Shown: positions 7,848-16,701, counted from the stretch's first letter. The stretch: 64,000 nucleotides of DNA from Bacteroidota bacterium (GCA_018267475.1 JAFDYI010000005.1:62001-126000); one strand, 5' to 3'. Made by a program: numbers and translations. Notes: generated from the letters alone by a model not told the origin.

Positions 7848-10013
7848 ATGAAAAAAACCTTATTATTAGGTACAGCGTTGATGGTTGGTGCAGCAGGTTT
7901 CGCACAAAGCGGAGCTAAAGCACGAGCTACAAACCCTAAATACCTAGAAAAAAAAGCAAATTACGGCACAACCGTAATGGTGGAGCCTCAACCATCGTTA
8001 GTATCAAATAACGCGAAAAAAGGGCAACACAATTCCGTACAATCTTCTTGTGGCTTACCCAAGTTCACAACGTCGTGGAACTGTTTTGGTACTGGAGGGG
8101 GATCTTCAACTTCTTCTCAAAGCTGCTTGTCGTACAACTCAGATTTAAACACACTTATCTGGACTCAGCGTGGCTCTAAAACATGGGCTATAAACGCTAC
8201 CAGCGGCTTTGTTCAAGCTACTTTGATAAACCCTACCACAAAGGTAAAAACAGATTCTATCAACATATTTAATGATGCAGGGGCTAACACGTACCATGCG
8301 CGTTACCCAAGCGGTGTTATATTAAACACGCCAGGAAACAACACCTTAGCAAACGCTTATGCGGTAGGATTTGCTCAGGTTACAAACGGTACTAACTGGA
8401 CGGGTACAGCTTACTCTGCAAAACCTTTATGGAGTGCAAGTGCGGTTGGGCACACTGTGGCCGGAGCTGATTCTTTGTATGCGGCAAGCGGTACTGTGTT
8501 TGGAAATAACGCATCTGCTAATCTAACTGGAGCCCCTGCTTATGACGTAGCTGCCTTACAAGGAACCAGCTCGATGGTTTCTATTGGTCAGCTTTTAGAC
8601 CCGAGCTTTACCGGTAGCGACAACGCATCTAGCAAAGGCTTTGTTTTTGTAAAAGGCACCATAAACAGCGGTACCAAATTAGTAAATTGGACCGTAGATT
8701 CTATTATGCCTGCTGTTCACAAAGGAGCTTTAGGTTATCAATTAGGATTGCCTCGTATGGCTTTTGGGCCTGATGGACAAACCGGTTATGTTGTGATGCT
8801 AGCAAGAATGGCCGCTACCTACAGCAACACAAGTGCCGATTCTGCTATGACTCCTATTGTTTACAAATCTACCGATGGAGGAAACACTTGGAATTTGCAA
8901 ACTGCTTTATTAGGATATAACTGGATGTGCCACCACCCAGAAGTAGAAAAAAACGTAGGCGAACTTGTACCTATGAAACGTTTTTATACATTTAACAACT
9001 ACGCTGAAGGCGCTGATGTAACAGTAGATAAAAACGGAATGTTACACTACGTTACTACCGTAACTGAAAGTACATTTAAAACAGGGAATATAGACTCTTT
9101 AGGAATTTATTCTCCTTTATATGATTACGATTTTTTACACCACCACCCTATCATTTGGGATTTTACCACTAATGGTTCTGACTGGGAAACCATGATGGTT
9201 GACTCTATTCTTTGCTCTTCTATTGGCAGCTCAAGCACCGATACAACTTCCAGCAAAAGTCCAATGGGAGGATCTCAAATTTTAGGTGTACACGCTCATA
9301 TTCAAGTAAGCCGTTCTGCTGATGGTTCTATGATTTTTTATGGTTGGGCCGATTCGGACACCAATGTTGTAGCGCCTAATGCGTATGGACAACGCCTTAA
9401 CACCAACCCTGATGTGATGATGAAAGCCTACAATGTTACTAGTGGAATGTTAACAGCCACAAAAAACACCACAGGCTCTTCTCCATATACAGGCACTTGC
9501 TTTTATCCATATCTGTCGGATATATCTATCAATACCGCCGGCACGAACTGGATGGTTCCAGCCGTGTTTACAACAGGCGATGTAGTTACCTCTTCTAGCG
9601 GCGGTTACCCTATTTACGACGCTAGCTCTCAAGCAGATTATTATTATTCTGATTGCGGTACTTTTATGGCTTCAGATTTTTCTCACCCTGCACATGTATA
9701 TACCTCTCCTATAGGCGGCCCTTGTACTGCTATGGGTATCAAAACAAACAATGCGTTTGAGTCGTCTATCATGAACTATCCGAACCCATTCAACGGTACT
9801 ACTACTATTGCAGTAACTTTAACCGAAGCTAAATCATTCAGCGTTAATGTATATAATGCTATTGGTGCTTTGGTTTACAGCAAATCTGTAAATGGTAACG
9901 TGGGTACTAACAATGTAACTTTTGATGGTTCTTCATTCAATGCCGGTGTTTACTACTATACTGTAAACGCAGGTAACCAACAAGCTACCAAAAAAATGAT
10001 TATTGCTAAATAA
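7848..10013 (+). CDS. Secreted T9SS sorting-domain protein with BNR/sialidase-like propeller features
   Basis: 721 residues. A Sec signal peptide (MKKTLLLGTALMVGAAGFAQ) is followed by a large extracellular region and a C-terminal type A sorting domain: NYPNPFNGTTTI, an NVYNAIGALVY strand, FNAGVYYYTV and a terminal KKMIIAK. The T9SS moves such proteins across the outer membrane and attaches or releases them at the surface. KSTDGGNTW is a BNR/Asp-box motif, suggesting a beta-propeller in the middle. Catalytic function is not evident. The ATG at 7848 is chosen because it starts the signal peptide; an in-frame ATG at 7824 and a GTG at 7806 precede it. A strong terminator follows. Confidence 0.85.
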   Translation: MKKTLLLGTALMVGAAGFAQSGAKARATNPKYLEKKANYGTTVMVEPQPSLVSNNAKKGQHNSVQSSCGLPKFTTSWNCFGTGGGSSTSSQSCLSYNSDLNTLIWTQRGSKTWAINATSGFVQATLINPTTKVKTDSINIFNDAGANTYHARYPSGVILNTPGNNTLANAYAVGFAQVTNGTNWTGTAYSAKPLWSASAVGHTVAGADSLYAASGTVFGNNASANLTGAPAYDVAALQGTSSMVSIGQLLDPSFTGSDNASSKGFVFVKGTINSGTKLVNWTVDSIMPAVHKGALGYQLGLPRMAFGPDGQTGYVVMLARMAATYSNTSADSAMTPIVYKSTDGGNTWNLQTALLGYNWMCHHPEVEKNVGELVPMKRFYTFNNYAEGADVTVDKNGMLHYVTTVTESTFKTGNIDSLGIYSPLYDYDFLHHHPIIWDFTTNGSDWETMMVDSILCSSIGSSSTDTTSSKSPMGGSQILGVHAHIQVSRSADGSMIFYGWADSDTNVVAPNAYGQRLNTNPDVMMKAYNVTSGMLTATKNTTGSSPYTGTCFYPYLSDISINTAGTNWMVPAVFTTGDVVTSSSGGYPIYDASSQADYYYSDCGTFMASDFSHPAHVYTSPIGGPCTAMGIKTNNAFESSIMNYPNPFNGTTTIAVTLTEAKSFSVNVYNAIGALVYSKSVNGNVGTNNVTFDGSSFNAGVYYYTVNAGNQQATKKMIIAK

Positions 10014-10030
10014 GCATAAGCGTTAATTAA

Positions 10031-10064
10031 AAAAAAGAGCGACTAAAAGTCGCTCTTTTTTTTT
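10031..10064 (+). terminator. Intrinsic terminator after the T9SS gene
   Basis: Stem AGAGCGACT/AGTCGCTCT (10036-10044 with 10048-10056) closes a 3-base loop and is followed by about nine T residues. Confidence 0.85.
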
Positions 10065-10209
10065 GCAGTATGGCTGCGATAATGCTTTGTAAAAACAAGT
10101 TGATGGCTTTTTTTTGAGAAAATAATACCCCGTTTTAGCCGCCTCACCTCTTGTTTCTTCAGAAAAAATTAACAAAAAAGAAGTCTGTAAGGGTTAATTA
10201 TGTTATATA

Positions 10210-10280
10210 ATGGTTATTTTTTGCGAAAAAATTTGGACGGAATAGGGAAAATGTACGACCTTTGTAGCGTAAATAACCAT
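10210..10280. repeat. Widely spaced 10-bp inverted repeat flanking the phaE promoter
   Basis: ATGGTTATTT (10210-10219) and AAATAACCAT (10271-10280) are exact inverted copies 51 bases apart. The predicted -33 and -7 elements lie between them, so the arms could be paired regulator sites. The rest of the 280-base gap between the terminator and phaE holds nothing I recognise. Confidence 0.4.
10232..10264 (+). promoter_or_regulatory. Predicted promoter of the phaE-like gene
   Basis: TTTG (10232-10235) and GACCTTTG (10257-10264, one base off TAnnTTTG) are 21 bases apart. The leader to the ATG at 10294 would be about 25 bases. Confidence 0.45.
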
Positions 10281-10293
10281 AAAATACAAAAAA

Positions 10294-11637
10294 ATGAAGA
10301 CCAACAATCCTTTCATCGATTCAATTATTGAAACACAGACCCAAGCTATCAACAACTGGGTAGATTCTACCAAAAAATTCCAATCCGCATTTGTAGGAGG
10401 CAATATGGCCGCCGACGGGCAAGGCATCTATAAAGATTGGCTGGAAAAGCAAATGCAAACCCTTAAAGGCATTCAGGGCTCTTTTTCTAATACCGATACC
10501 ACAAAACCCGAAGAGTTTTTTAAAAATTGGTACAACCAACAGCTGTCTGAAATAAAAAAAGTAACCGATTTTAATCAAAGCCTGTACAGCAGCATGGCTA
10601 ATTTTGGAAAATCGCCTGCCGACTATATGACCAATTTTAATGAAGCCAACCATGCTTGGACGCGCATTTACAACACCTGGATAAGCACGCTGAACGCCAC
10701 TTACGATACCTTTTCTAAAAACATACCCAGCGCCTTAAATAAAGATGCGTTTAAAAACATTTTTGAAGGCAACAAAGTATTTTTAAAATTGCAAGAGTTT
10801 TGGCAACCTGCTTTTAATGCCTTTCAAAATGGAAGTTTTTCGGCTGAAAATTTTAAAAACTACACCAACCCGGAAACCTATAAAGCCATTACCGAAGAGT
10901 TGTTTCAATCTATGTACGGGCAAGCTTCTTTAAAAGAAGTGTTTGAAGCCTCTATCAAAAACATTCAAGAGTTTTTTGTAAATCAAAATCATTTAACGAA
11001 AGAGTATGCTGAAACTTTTAAAAGTATTTCGGCGGAATATCCTCAACTTATATCAGGTGATTTTGCTAAGCTAAACGACCTGTTTAAAAACGCGCAAAAT
11101 GTATTTGCAAAAAGTTTTGAGCCCGTTTTAAAATTGGTACAACCCGGAAAAGAAAAAGAAGCTGTAGAGGCAAACTTGGTTCTATTAGATAAAATATCGG
11201 AATACGCCGTAAAACAAGCGCAAATGCAGCACTATATGTATAACACCACGCAAAAAGCATTGGAAGAAAGTGCCAAAAACACCTTCGGAAAATTAAAACA
11301 AGGCGAGGTGCAAAAACAAAGCTTTAATGAGTTTTACAACGAATGGTTAAAAACCAACGAGAGTTTATTTTTAGCCTTATTTAATTCGGACGAATACTCA
11401 AAACTAAAAGGGGAACTACTTACTACTTCTATGGACGTGAAAAAACAATTTGAAAAACAATTTGAAGGCGTTTACAGCATGTACCCGGTCGTTTTTAAAA
11501 GCGAAACAGAAGAACTTGCTAAAATGGTGTACGAATTAAAGAAACAAGTAAAAGCTCTTGAAACTCGCTTAGCTGCGCAAGGTGCTGCTTCTTTAAATTT
11601 TGATGATGAAACACCGGTGAAAACCAAAAAGAAATAA
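10294..11637 (+). CDS. phaE: PhaE-like class III polyhydroxyalkanoate synthase subunit
   Basis: 447 residues, soluble, almost entirely helical and rich in aromatic residues. The C-terminal third carries the PhaE pattern: FNEFYNEWLKTNE, a central FEGVYSMYPVV, and a terminal coiled coil ELAKMVYELKKQVKALETRL. PhaE partners the catalytic subunit PhaC to polymerise 3-hydroxyacyl-CoA into storage granules. The protein is longer than the usual ~360 residues, with N-terminal repeats of Trp/Phe-rich helices. No PhaC, PhaA, PhaB or phasin gene is seen here; the gene is bounded by its own promoter and terminator. It could instead be a PhaE-related granule protein. Confidence 0.75.
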   Translation: MKTNNPFIDSIIETQTQAINNWVDSTKKFQSAFVGGNMAADGQGIYKDWLEKQMQTLKGIQGSFSNTDTTKPEEFFKNWYNQQLSEIKKVTDFNQSLYSSMANFGKSPADYMTNFNEANHAWTRIYNTWISTLNATYDTFSKNIPSALNKDAFKNIFEGNKVFLKLQEFWQPAFNAFQNGSFSAENFKNYTNPETYKAITEELFQSMYGQASLKEVFEASIKNIQEFFVNQNHLTKEYAETFKSISAEYPQLISGDFAKLNDLFKNAQNVFAKSFEPVLKLVQPGKEKEAVEANLVLLDKISEYAVKQAQMQHYMYNTTQKALEESAKNTFGKLKQGEVQKQSFNEFYNEWLKTNESLFLALFNSDEYSKLKGELLTTSMDVKKQFEKQFEGVYSMYPVVFKSETEELAKMVYELKKQVKALETRLAAQGAASLNFDDETPVKTKKK

Positions 11638-11650
11638 TCAACCACTGTTA

Positions 11651-11690
11651 AACAAAAAAGCCTTTGCAAATGCAAAGGCTTTTTTGTTTG
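11651..11690. terminator. Bidirectional terminator between phaE and the universal stress protein gene
   Basis: Stem AAGCCTTTGCA/TGCAAAGGCTT (11658-11668 with 11671-11681) is flanked by A residues on the left and T residues on the right, so it can act for both convergent genes. Confidence 0.8.
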
Positions 11691-11705
11691 GAATAATGAG
11701 CACTA

Positions 11706-12608
11706 CTAATACTCAAGGCCGCCCATAGGCACACGCATCATATCCGGATTTAATGTGGGGGGTATGCACAACACGGGTATTTTGCTATAATTAGTTAATT
11801 GGTGTATGTAGTCGCCCAGCACAATGCTTGAAAACTCGGCGCTTTGATCGGTCATCGAAATAATTAAATCGGCTTTTACTTTCTTAGCAAAATTAAGCGT
11901 GGCTTTGCTGCGGCTATCGGTAAATTGCAAAGTGGTAACGCAACCTACGTTTTTTTTGTCGGCCAAGGCTTTTATTTGCGATAAAATAACCTTCATATTG
12001 TATTCGTAATTTTTCTCTCCTTCATTGCCTTTTTGCAACAAGCCTATTACTTGCAGCTTAGCATGAAAGGTATTGGCAAAGTCAATAGCTGCATTTACTT
12101 TTTGACGCGAATTTCTAGACGAGTCAATAGGCAACACAATAGTAGAAAAACCCAATTTTTCAGCTGCTGTTTGCACAGTCATTACCGGTATTTCTGCTTG
12201 AGAAAGCACGCGGTACGCATTGCTTCCTAAGAAAAAACCATTTTTAGAATCTTTTCCGTGTGTGCCCATTACTACCAGGGTAGCTTTGTATTCATCAGCT
12301 AGTGCTACAATTTCGGAAGTAATATGGCCGGTAGATACATTGGTGCTTACTTTTATACCATATCTGCTTTTTATATCGGCTGCTATTTTTTCTAATTTAT
12401 CCGAAAGGTATTTCGTTATCACAGAAACATCTTTTAGGTTTACAGCCGGCATGATAATATCTAATAAATCACTCTTGTTTTGCACGTGTATGAGCATCAA
12501 TTCGCCTTTAGTGAATTGCGCCATAAAAGCGGCGTATTTTATAGCGTTTAAAGAGGTTTTAGAAAAATCTACCGGAATTAAAATCTTGCTGGTTTTTACT
12601 TTGTTCAT
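11706..12608 (-). CDS. Tandem-domain universal stress protein (UspA family)
   Basis: 300 residues made of two UspA domains (about 1-148 and 150-285). Domain 1 begins KILIPVDFS and holds the ATP-binding motif G-2x-G-9x-G-S (GTHGKDSKNGFFLGS). Domain 2 begins TIVLPIDSSRNS and lacks the clear nucleotide motif. Tandem Usps are thought to act in stress and energy-limitation responses. The ATG at 12608 is chosen: the upstream ATG at 12638 would fall inside the promoter. Transcribed alone. Confidence 0.88.
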   Translation of the reverse strand: MNKVKTSKILIPVDFSKTSLNAIKYAAFMAQFTKGELMLIHVQNKSDLLDIIMPAVNLKDVSVITKYLSDKLEKIAADIKSRYGIKVSTNVSTGHITSEIVALADEYKATLVVMGTHGKDSKNGFFLGSNAYRVLSQAEIPVMTVQTAAEKLGFSTIVLPIDSSRNSRQKVNAAIDFANTFHAKLQVIGLLQKGNEGEKNYEYNMKVILSQIKALADKKNVGCVTTLQFTDSRSKATLNFAKKVKADLIISMTDQSAEFSSIVLGDYIHQLTNYSKIPVLCIPPTLNPDMMRVPMGGLEY

Positions 12609-12635
12609 AGCTCTTTTGTTTTTAGGGGTTATGCG

Positions 12636-12666
12636 CAAATGTACTCTTAATTACACAACTTACAAA
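12636..12666 (-). promoter_or_regulatory. Promoter of the universal stress protein gene
   Basis: Minus-strand TTTG (12663-12666) and TACATTTG (12636-12643) lie 19 bases apart, a full -33/-7 match. Confidence 0.65.
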
Positions 12667-12700
12667 AAAACCCTTTTTTTAACGTTTTTAAAGAAAAGCC

Positions 12701-14386
12701 TTACTTGCTAATGATAACTCGTTTTGTCAGCGCGCTTCCATCCGGCATTTTTATGCTAATGAAATACATGCCATCGCTTTGGTTTGAAAGATCTATTTCA
12801 TTATTCAATTTTCCTTCGAAGCATTTTTGTCCCATCATATTATACACTTCTGCCGTATAATCAAAACTATCGTTAGCCTCTTTTTTTACAACAAAAATAC
12901 CGGTAGATGGGTTGGGAAACAACTCTAAAGAGGTGCTGCCTGCTATGTAGTTGATAGATGCAGTGGTGCAAGAGGCGTGCGTATTGGTGTAGATATTGCT
13001 TTTGCTCAATAATAAATTAAAGATGTTCATGGTAATTTTTTTAATTTTTGAACTATCTCGTGCCCCCCAACCACCTGGCCAACCATTAGCCGAGGTATTG
13101 GCGCACCAATGAGTGCCTCCCACATTTACTACGTTCCCCGAAGCAGCACTTTTTTTAAAAGCAATAAACATACCGTGCCCCTTAGCAGGCGCGCTATGAA
13201 AATCTTCTTCGCCTTCATCGTAGCCAATTAGTTCTATTTTGCAAAAACCCAATGCATTGGTATCTAACACGGGATCTCCGTAAGTATTATAGTGGTGTAC
13301 CAAAGAGCCATCGTACTCTCTGGTTTTGCAAGCAATAGTATCATGAAAATGCAAGTTGGTGCCCGCCAGAAGGGGCGAGTTGGGCAACACTATTTTATAA
13401 CCACCCCAGCCGTGATAGGCGCCCGGTATGGGTGATGGAGGGTAGGCGCCGTGCGGCCAATCTACCCCTAAGCTTTTTAGTACCGGATAATTTAACGAAG
13501 GACTAGCCCACATAATGGTTTTTAATAAAAGGTTGGGCTCGGGATCGGCAGAGGCATCTTTGTAACAAATAATTTTTGTTTTATCGGTAGGGTGGTAGCG
13601 TACTTGCCAGCAAGAAGTATTGCCCGATAGCACTACGGCATCGCCTCCTGCGTTTACAAACTGGTCAAAATTTTCTCTTGCCTTTCTGGTCCAGTACTCG
13701 CTATGCCCTACCACGCAAATTAGCTTAGAATTTTGTATTTCCGAATAGTCATCTAAATCTTGATCGCAGATTACTTGAAAGTTATATTGGCTTTGGGTAT
13801 TGATCCATTTCATAAAAGGCTCCGAGTATTTTCTAGTGTAAGTTAAATTTGCTATGGTAAGCGGCCTAAGAAAAGAAAGCGTATCAGACTGCTGCCAGTC
13901 AGTAGATCCGTCGTTGTAAAAACATTTTCCACCTGCATTGCCATAAGCCGTTTCCGTATTAGATGGGTAAATAAAGGTAATGTCGGCGTTTTTCCGACTG
14001 TTTTTTACAATAAAAAACACTTTGTTTTCCCAACTATATATCCCGCTGGGTAAGTTATTCGGTATCATATATTTGAATGAAGGTGCATAGCCAAAACCTA
14101 AAGACCAAGGCCTGGCGGCATGGCTGGAGGCTATGTGTTGGTGCACTAAATTTACTACTACCGAATCTACCTTTTTACCGTTGATATTGCGCAAATACAT
14201 TTTTACATTGGTAAACGTATTTTGTGCGTTTATATAAGCTGTGGCGGTATCGCCCTGTGTGTACGAAAGCCTGCCCATATATCCATCAGCAATGTAGTTG
14301 GTAGAAAAGCCTTGCTTGGCCACAAAAAGCAGCCACATTGCAGCCAATACTTTACAAGAGTTTAAGCGTTTTTTATTGCTTATCAT
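12701..14386 (-). CDS. Secreted T9SS protein with N,N-dimethylformamidase beta-subunit-like domain
   Basis: 561 residues: signal peptide (residues 1-28), an N-terminal beta domain, then a long region like the C-terminal domain of N,N-dimethylformamidase large subunit, with FIYPSNTETAYGNAGG, QDLDDYSEI, GHSEYWT and NVGGTHWCAN, and finally a type A sorting domain (ELFPNPSTGIFVV to KRVIISK). Dimethylformamidase hydrolyses amides in the cytoplasm; here the domain is exported, so the substrate is unknown and the call is by domain resemblance only. Start at 14386 fits the signal peptide and the promoter; an in-frame ATG at 14404 would sit in the -7 box. Confidence 0.75.
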   Translation of the reverse strand: MISNKKRLNSCKVLAAMWLLFVAKQGFSTNYIADGYMGRLSYTQGDTATAYINAQNTFTNVKMYLRNINGKKVDSVVVNLVHQHIASSHAARPWSLGFGYAPSFKYMIPNNLPSGIYSWENKVFFIVKNSRKNADITFIYPSNTETAYGNAGGKCFYNDGSTDWQQSDTLSFLRPLTIANLTYTRKYSEPFMKWINTQSQYNFQVICDQDLDDYSEIQNSKLICVVGHSEYWTRKARENFDQFVNAGGDAVVLSGNTSCWQVRYHPTDKTKIICYKDASADPEPNLLLKTIMWASPSLNYPVLKSLGVDWPHGAYPPSPIPGAYHGWGGYKIVLPNSPLLAGTNLHFHDTIACKTREYDGSLVHHYNTYGDPVLDTNALGFCKIELIGYDEGEEDFHSAPAKGHGMFIAFKKSAASGNVVNVGGTHWCANTSANGWPGGWGARDSSKIKKITMNIFNLLLSKSNIYTNTHASCTTASINYIAGSTSLELFPNPSTGIFVVKKEANDSFDYTAEVYNMMGQKCFEGKLNNEIDLSNQSDGMYFISIKMPDGSALTKRVIISK

Positions 14387-14401
14387 ATTTAGTTGTTTGG
14401 G

Positions 14402-14432
14402 CAAAACTACTTGCCCCTGTTTCCTTTAACAA
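14402..14432 (-). promoter_or_regulatory. Predicted promoter of the dimethylformamidase-like gene
   Basis: Minus-strand TAGTTTTG (14402-14409) is a perfect -7 match; TTG at 14430-14432 lies 20 bases upstream and is part of a TGTTAAA box described separately. Confidence 0.5.
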
Positions 14433-14485
14433 GAAACTGAAGAAAGTTTAACACCATATTGTTAAAATCTGAAGAAAGTTTAACA
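14425..14485. repeat. Cluster of TTTAACA repeats in a divergent intergenic region
   Basis: A 17-bp exact direct repeat, CTGAAGAAAGTTTAACA, occurs at 14437-14453 and 14469-14485. The heptamer TTTAACA also occurs at 14425-14431, and its inverse TGTTAAA at 14460-14466 forms a perfect inverted repeat with the first copy (6-base spacer). The cluster covers the -33 region of the divergent T9SS gene and lies upstream of mdh, so it is a candidate regulator-binding array. Confidence 0.5.
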
Positions 14486-14616
14486 GAGTTCAATTAAACC
14501 TTTGATGTGTTTAGCCTTTTTCTACACAGAAAAAAATCAAGATAGAAGTCCAAACCGACTATTTTTCGTGCCTATTTTTCGTTTTTGTATCCGCGTTTTT
14601 GTATGCAAAAAAAATG

Positions 14617-14624
14617 TATTTTTG
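14617..14624 (+). promoter_or_regulatory. Predicted -7 promoter box of mdh
   Basis: TATTTTTG matches TAnnTTTG exactly. Two near-copies (CTATTTTTCGT at 14559-14569 and 14572-14582) precede it. Confidence 0.5.
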
Positions 14625-14649
14625 TAGCAAATTTTTAAAACCAAAAAAC

Positions 14650-15585
14650 ATGAAAGTATCTATTATAGGAGCCGGAAACGTAGGAGCCACCTGCGCCGAT
14701 GCCATTGCCTGCAGAAGCATTGCCTCTGAAGTTGTTTTGTTAGACATTAAAGAAAATTTTGCCGAAGGCAAAGCCTTGGACATGATGCAAACCGCTACCC
14801 TAAATGGGTTTAACACCAAAATAAGCGGAAGCACTAACGATTATGCCAAAACCGCCGGAAGCGATGTAGTAGTTATTACCAGCGGCATACCTCGCAAACC
14901 GGGTATGACACGCGAAGAACTTATTGGCATTAACGCCGGTATTGTAAAAAACGTTACCGATAACGTACTAAAACACTCCCCTAATGCCGTATTGGTTATT
15001 GTAAGCAACCCTATGGATACCATGACTTACTTAGCCTTAAAAGAAAGCAAATTACCCAAAAACCGCATTATAGGTATGGGCGGTATTTTAGATAGCGCTC
15101 GTTTTAAATGCTACTTATCTATGGCGCTTAATGCCGCTGCTAATGATATTGAAGGTATGGTTATTGGCGGGCATGGCGATACCACGATGATACCTCTTAC
15201 CCGTTTGGCTTCTTACAAAGGCGTACCTGTTTCTCAATTTATGGCCGCCGACGCCTTGAAAAAAGTAGCTGCCGATACCATGGTAGGAGGTGCTACTCTT
15301 ACGGCTATGCTAGGAACCTCTGCTTGGTATGCACCGGGCGCAGCAGTAGCCTCATTGGTAGATAGCATCTTAAACGACCAAAAACGCTTATTCCCTTGCT
15401 GTGTAGCATTAAACGGCGAATACGGGCAACAAGATATTTGCTTGGGCGTACCCGTAGTAATCGGAAAAAATGGCTGGGAGAAAATTGTAGATGTAAACCT
15501 AAACGACGAAGAAAAAGCGTTGTTTGCTAAATCTGCCGACGCAGTACGTAACATGAATAACGTGTTGAATGAAACCGTAAAATAA
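14650..15585 (+). CDS. mdh: Malate dehydrogenase
   Basis: 311 residues. The N-terminal Rossmann motif is VSIIGAGNVGATCA; NAD-binding Asp is in VVLLDIKE. Substrate-binding Arg residues appear in PRKPGMTREEL, and GGHGDTTMIPL holds the catalytic histidine. The sequence belongs to the LDH-like MDH group that oxidises malate to oxaloacetate with NAD in the TCA cycle. The ATG at 14650 gives the conserved N-terminus; longer starts at 14599 would place the promoter within the gene. Monocistronic, closed by a strong terminator. Confidence 0.95.
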   Translation: MKVSIIGAGNVGATCADAIACRSIASEVVLLDIKENFAEGKALDMMQTATLNGFNTKISGSTNDYAKTAGSDVVVITSGIPRKPGMTREELIGINAGIVKNVTDNVLKHSPNAVLVIVSNPMDTMTYLALKESKLPKNRIIGMGGILDSARFKCYLSMALNAAANDIEGMVIGGHGDTTMIPLTRLASYKGVPVSQFMAADALKKVAADTMVGGATLTAMLGTSAWYAPGAAVASLVDSILNDQKRLFPCCVALNGEYGQQDICLGVPVVIGKNGWEKIVDVNLNDEEKALFAKSADAVRNMNNVLNETVK

Positions 15586-15601
15586 ATTTTATCCTTTATA
15601 T

Positions 15602-15633
15602 AAAAAAAGCTGCCCTTTTAAGGCAGCTTTTTT
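15602..15633 (+). terminator. Intrinsic terminator of mdh
   Basis: Stem AAAAAAGCTGCC/GGCAGCTTTTTT (15603-15614 with 15622-15633) with a 7-base loop; it can also serve the convergent epimerase gene. Confidence 0.85.
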
Positions 15634-15666
15634 CATTGCTGTACCGTACAAAATACAGCCGAAAAG

Positions 15667-16680
15667 CTACAAAAAAGAATGAGGTTTTAGGACTAAATGC
15701 TGCAGCATCAAATTTCCTTTTTCTACTTGTATGCCCACAAAAGGGTCGTTGTCTATTAAATAGGGCCCATCTAAATCAAGCCAATGCGCTAAAGGAGCTA
15801 ACTGACCTGCCGCCCAGCACCCCACAGAAGATTCGCTCATACACCCAATAAGCGTTTTTACGCCCAACTCTTGCGCTTTTTGTAACATTTGATATGCAGC
15901 AGTAAGGCCGCCGCACTTCATTAATTTTATATTTACTCCGCCAAAATTTTCGGCAACAAGCTCCATATCTTCTATTCCTTGGCAACTTTCATCGGCATAC
16001 ATAAGACTTTGAGTTTTTTTTCTCACGTTCAAAGTTTCTGTTCCCTGTGTTTTTCCCATGGGTTGCTCTATTACTAAAGCCCCTTTTTCTTTTACAAAAC
16101 GAATAAAGCGAATAGCCTCCTCCTCGCTGTGGTAAGCGCCATTCATATCTACTCCAAAGCCTTTATTACACAGCGAAGTAAAATCATGTACCGTGGTATA
16201 ATCATATTCTGTTCCGGTAAGTTTTAATTTAAAAAGTTCGAAACGATAGCGCAAACCCTCTGCTATCTTTTCTTGCATCTCTCTTTTTGTTCCGGAACTA
16301 ATGGTATAAAAACTATTAGGTTGCAGAACGACTTTTTCTTCCACGTTTAAAAGCTGACGGATGCTTTTTTGCATTATTCTCGCTTTTATCTGCCACAAAG
16401 CCATATCTAAAGCTGCTTTTGCAGGCATGTTGCTTTTTTCGTGCAACAATTTTTCTATCCACTCTTCTAATTTACGAGAGGAAACATCTTTGTTAAATTT
16501 TTCTAAAAAAGTGATTACCGATTGCTGCGTTTCCTTTAAGTATGGAGGAAGGGAGGCCTCGCCCCAGCCAACCAACCCTTCATGCTCTACCTTTACATAT
16601 ACCACCGGTGTATGTGTGCGGGTTCCATGCGCTATTTTAAAAGGAAACTTAAACTGAAGTTGATACGGAAACCACGACAT
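15667..16680 (-). CDS. Enolase-superfamily dipeptide epimerase (L-Ala-D/L-Glu epimerase-like)
   Basis: 337 residues of the mandelate racemase/muconate-lactonising enzyme group. The KxK motif in FKLKLTG, metal ligands in FGVDMNG, VIEQPM and YADES, and the second catalytic Lys in VNIKLMKCGG are visible. The DLDGP motif near the C-terminus is typical of dipeptide epimerases, which invert the alpha-carbon of murein-derived L-Ala-D-Glu for peptidoglycan recycling or process other dipeptides. Start at 16680 (MSWFPY) is preferred; an ATG two codons upstream would be within about 7 bases of the -7 box. Confidence 0.82.
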   Translation of the reverse strand: MSWFPYQLQFKFPFKIAHGTRTHTPVVYVKVEHEGLVGWGEASLPPYLKETQQSVITFLEKFNKDVSSRKLEEWIEKLLHEKSNMPAKAALDMALWQIKARIMQKSIRQLLNVEEKVVLQPNSFYTISSGTKREMQEKIAEGLRYRFELFKLKLTGTEYDYTTVHDFTSLCNKGFGVDMNGAYHSEEEAIRFIRFVKEKGALVIEQPMGKTQGTETLNVRKKTQSLMYADESCQGIEDMELVAENFGGVNIKLMKCGGLTAAYQMLQKAQELGVKTLIGCMSESSVGCWAAGQLAPLAHWLDLDGPYLIDNDPFVGIQVEKGNLMLQHLVLKPHSFL

Positions 16681-16693
16681 CTGCATAACAGCG

Positions 16694-16701
16694 CAAAGAT
16701 A
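16694..16701 (-). promoter_or_regulatory. Predicted -7 promoter box of the epimerase gene
   Basis: TATCTTTG on the minus strand matches TAnnTTTG exactly, 13 bases before the ATG at 16680. Confidence 0.5.
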
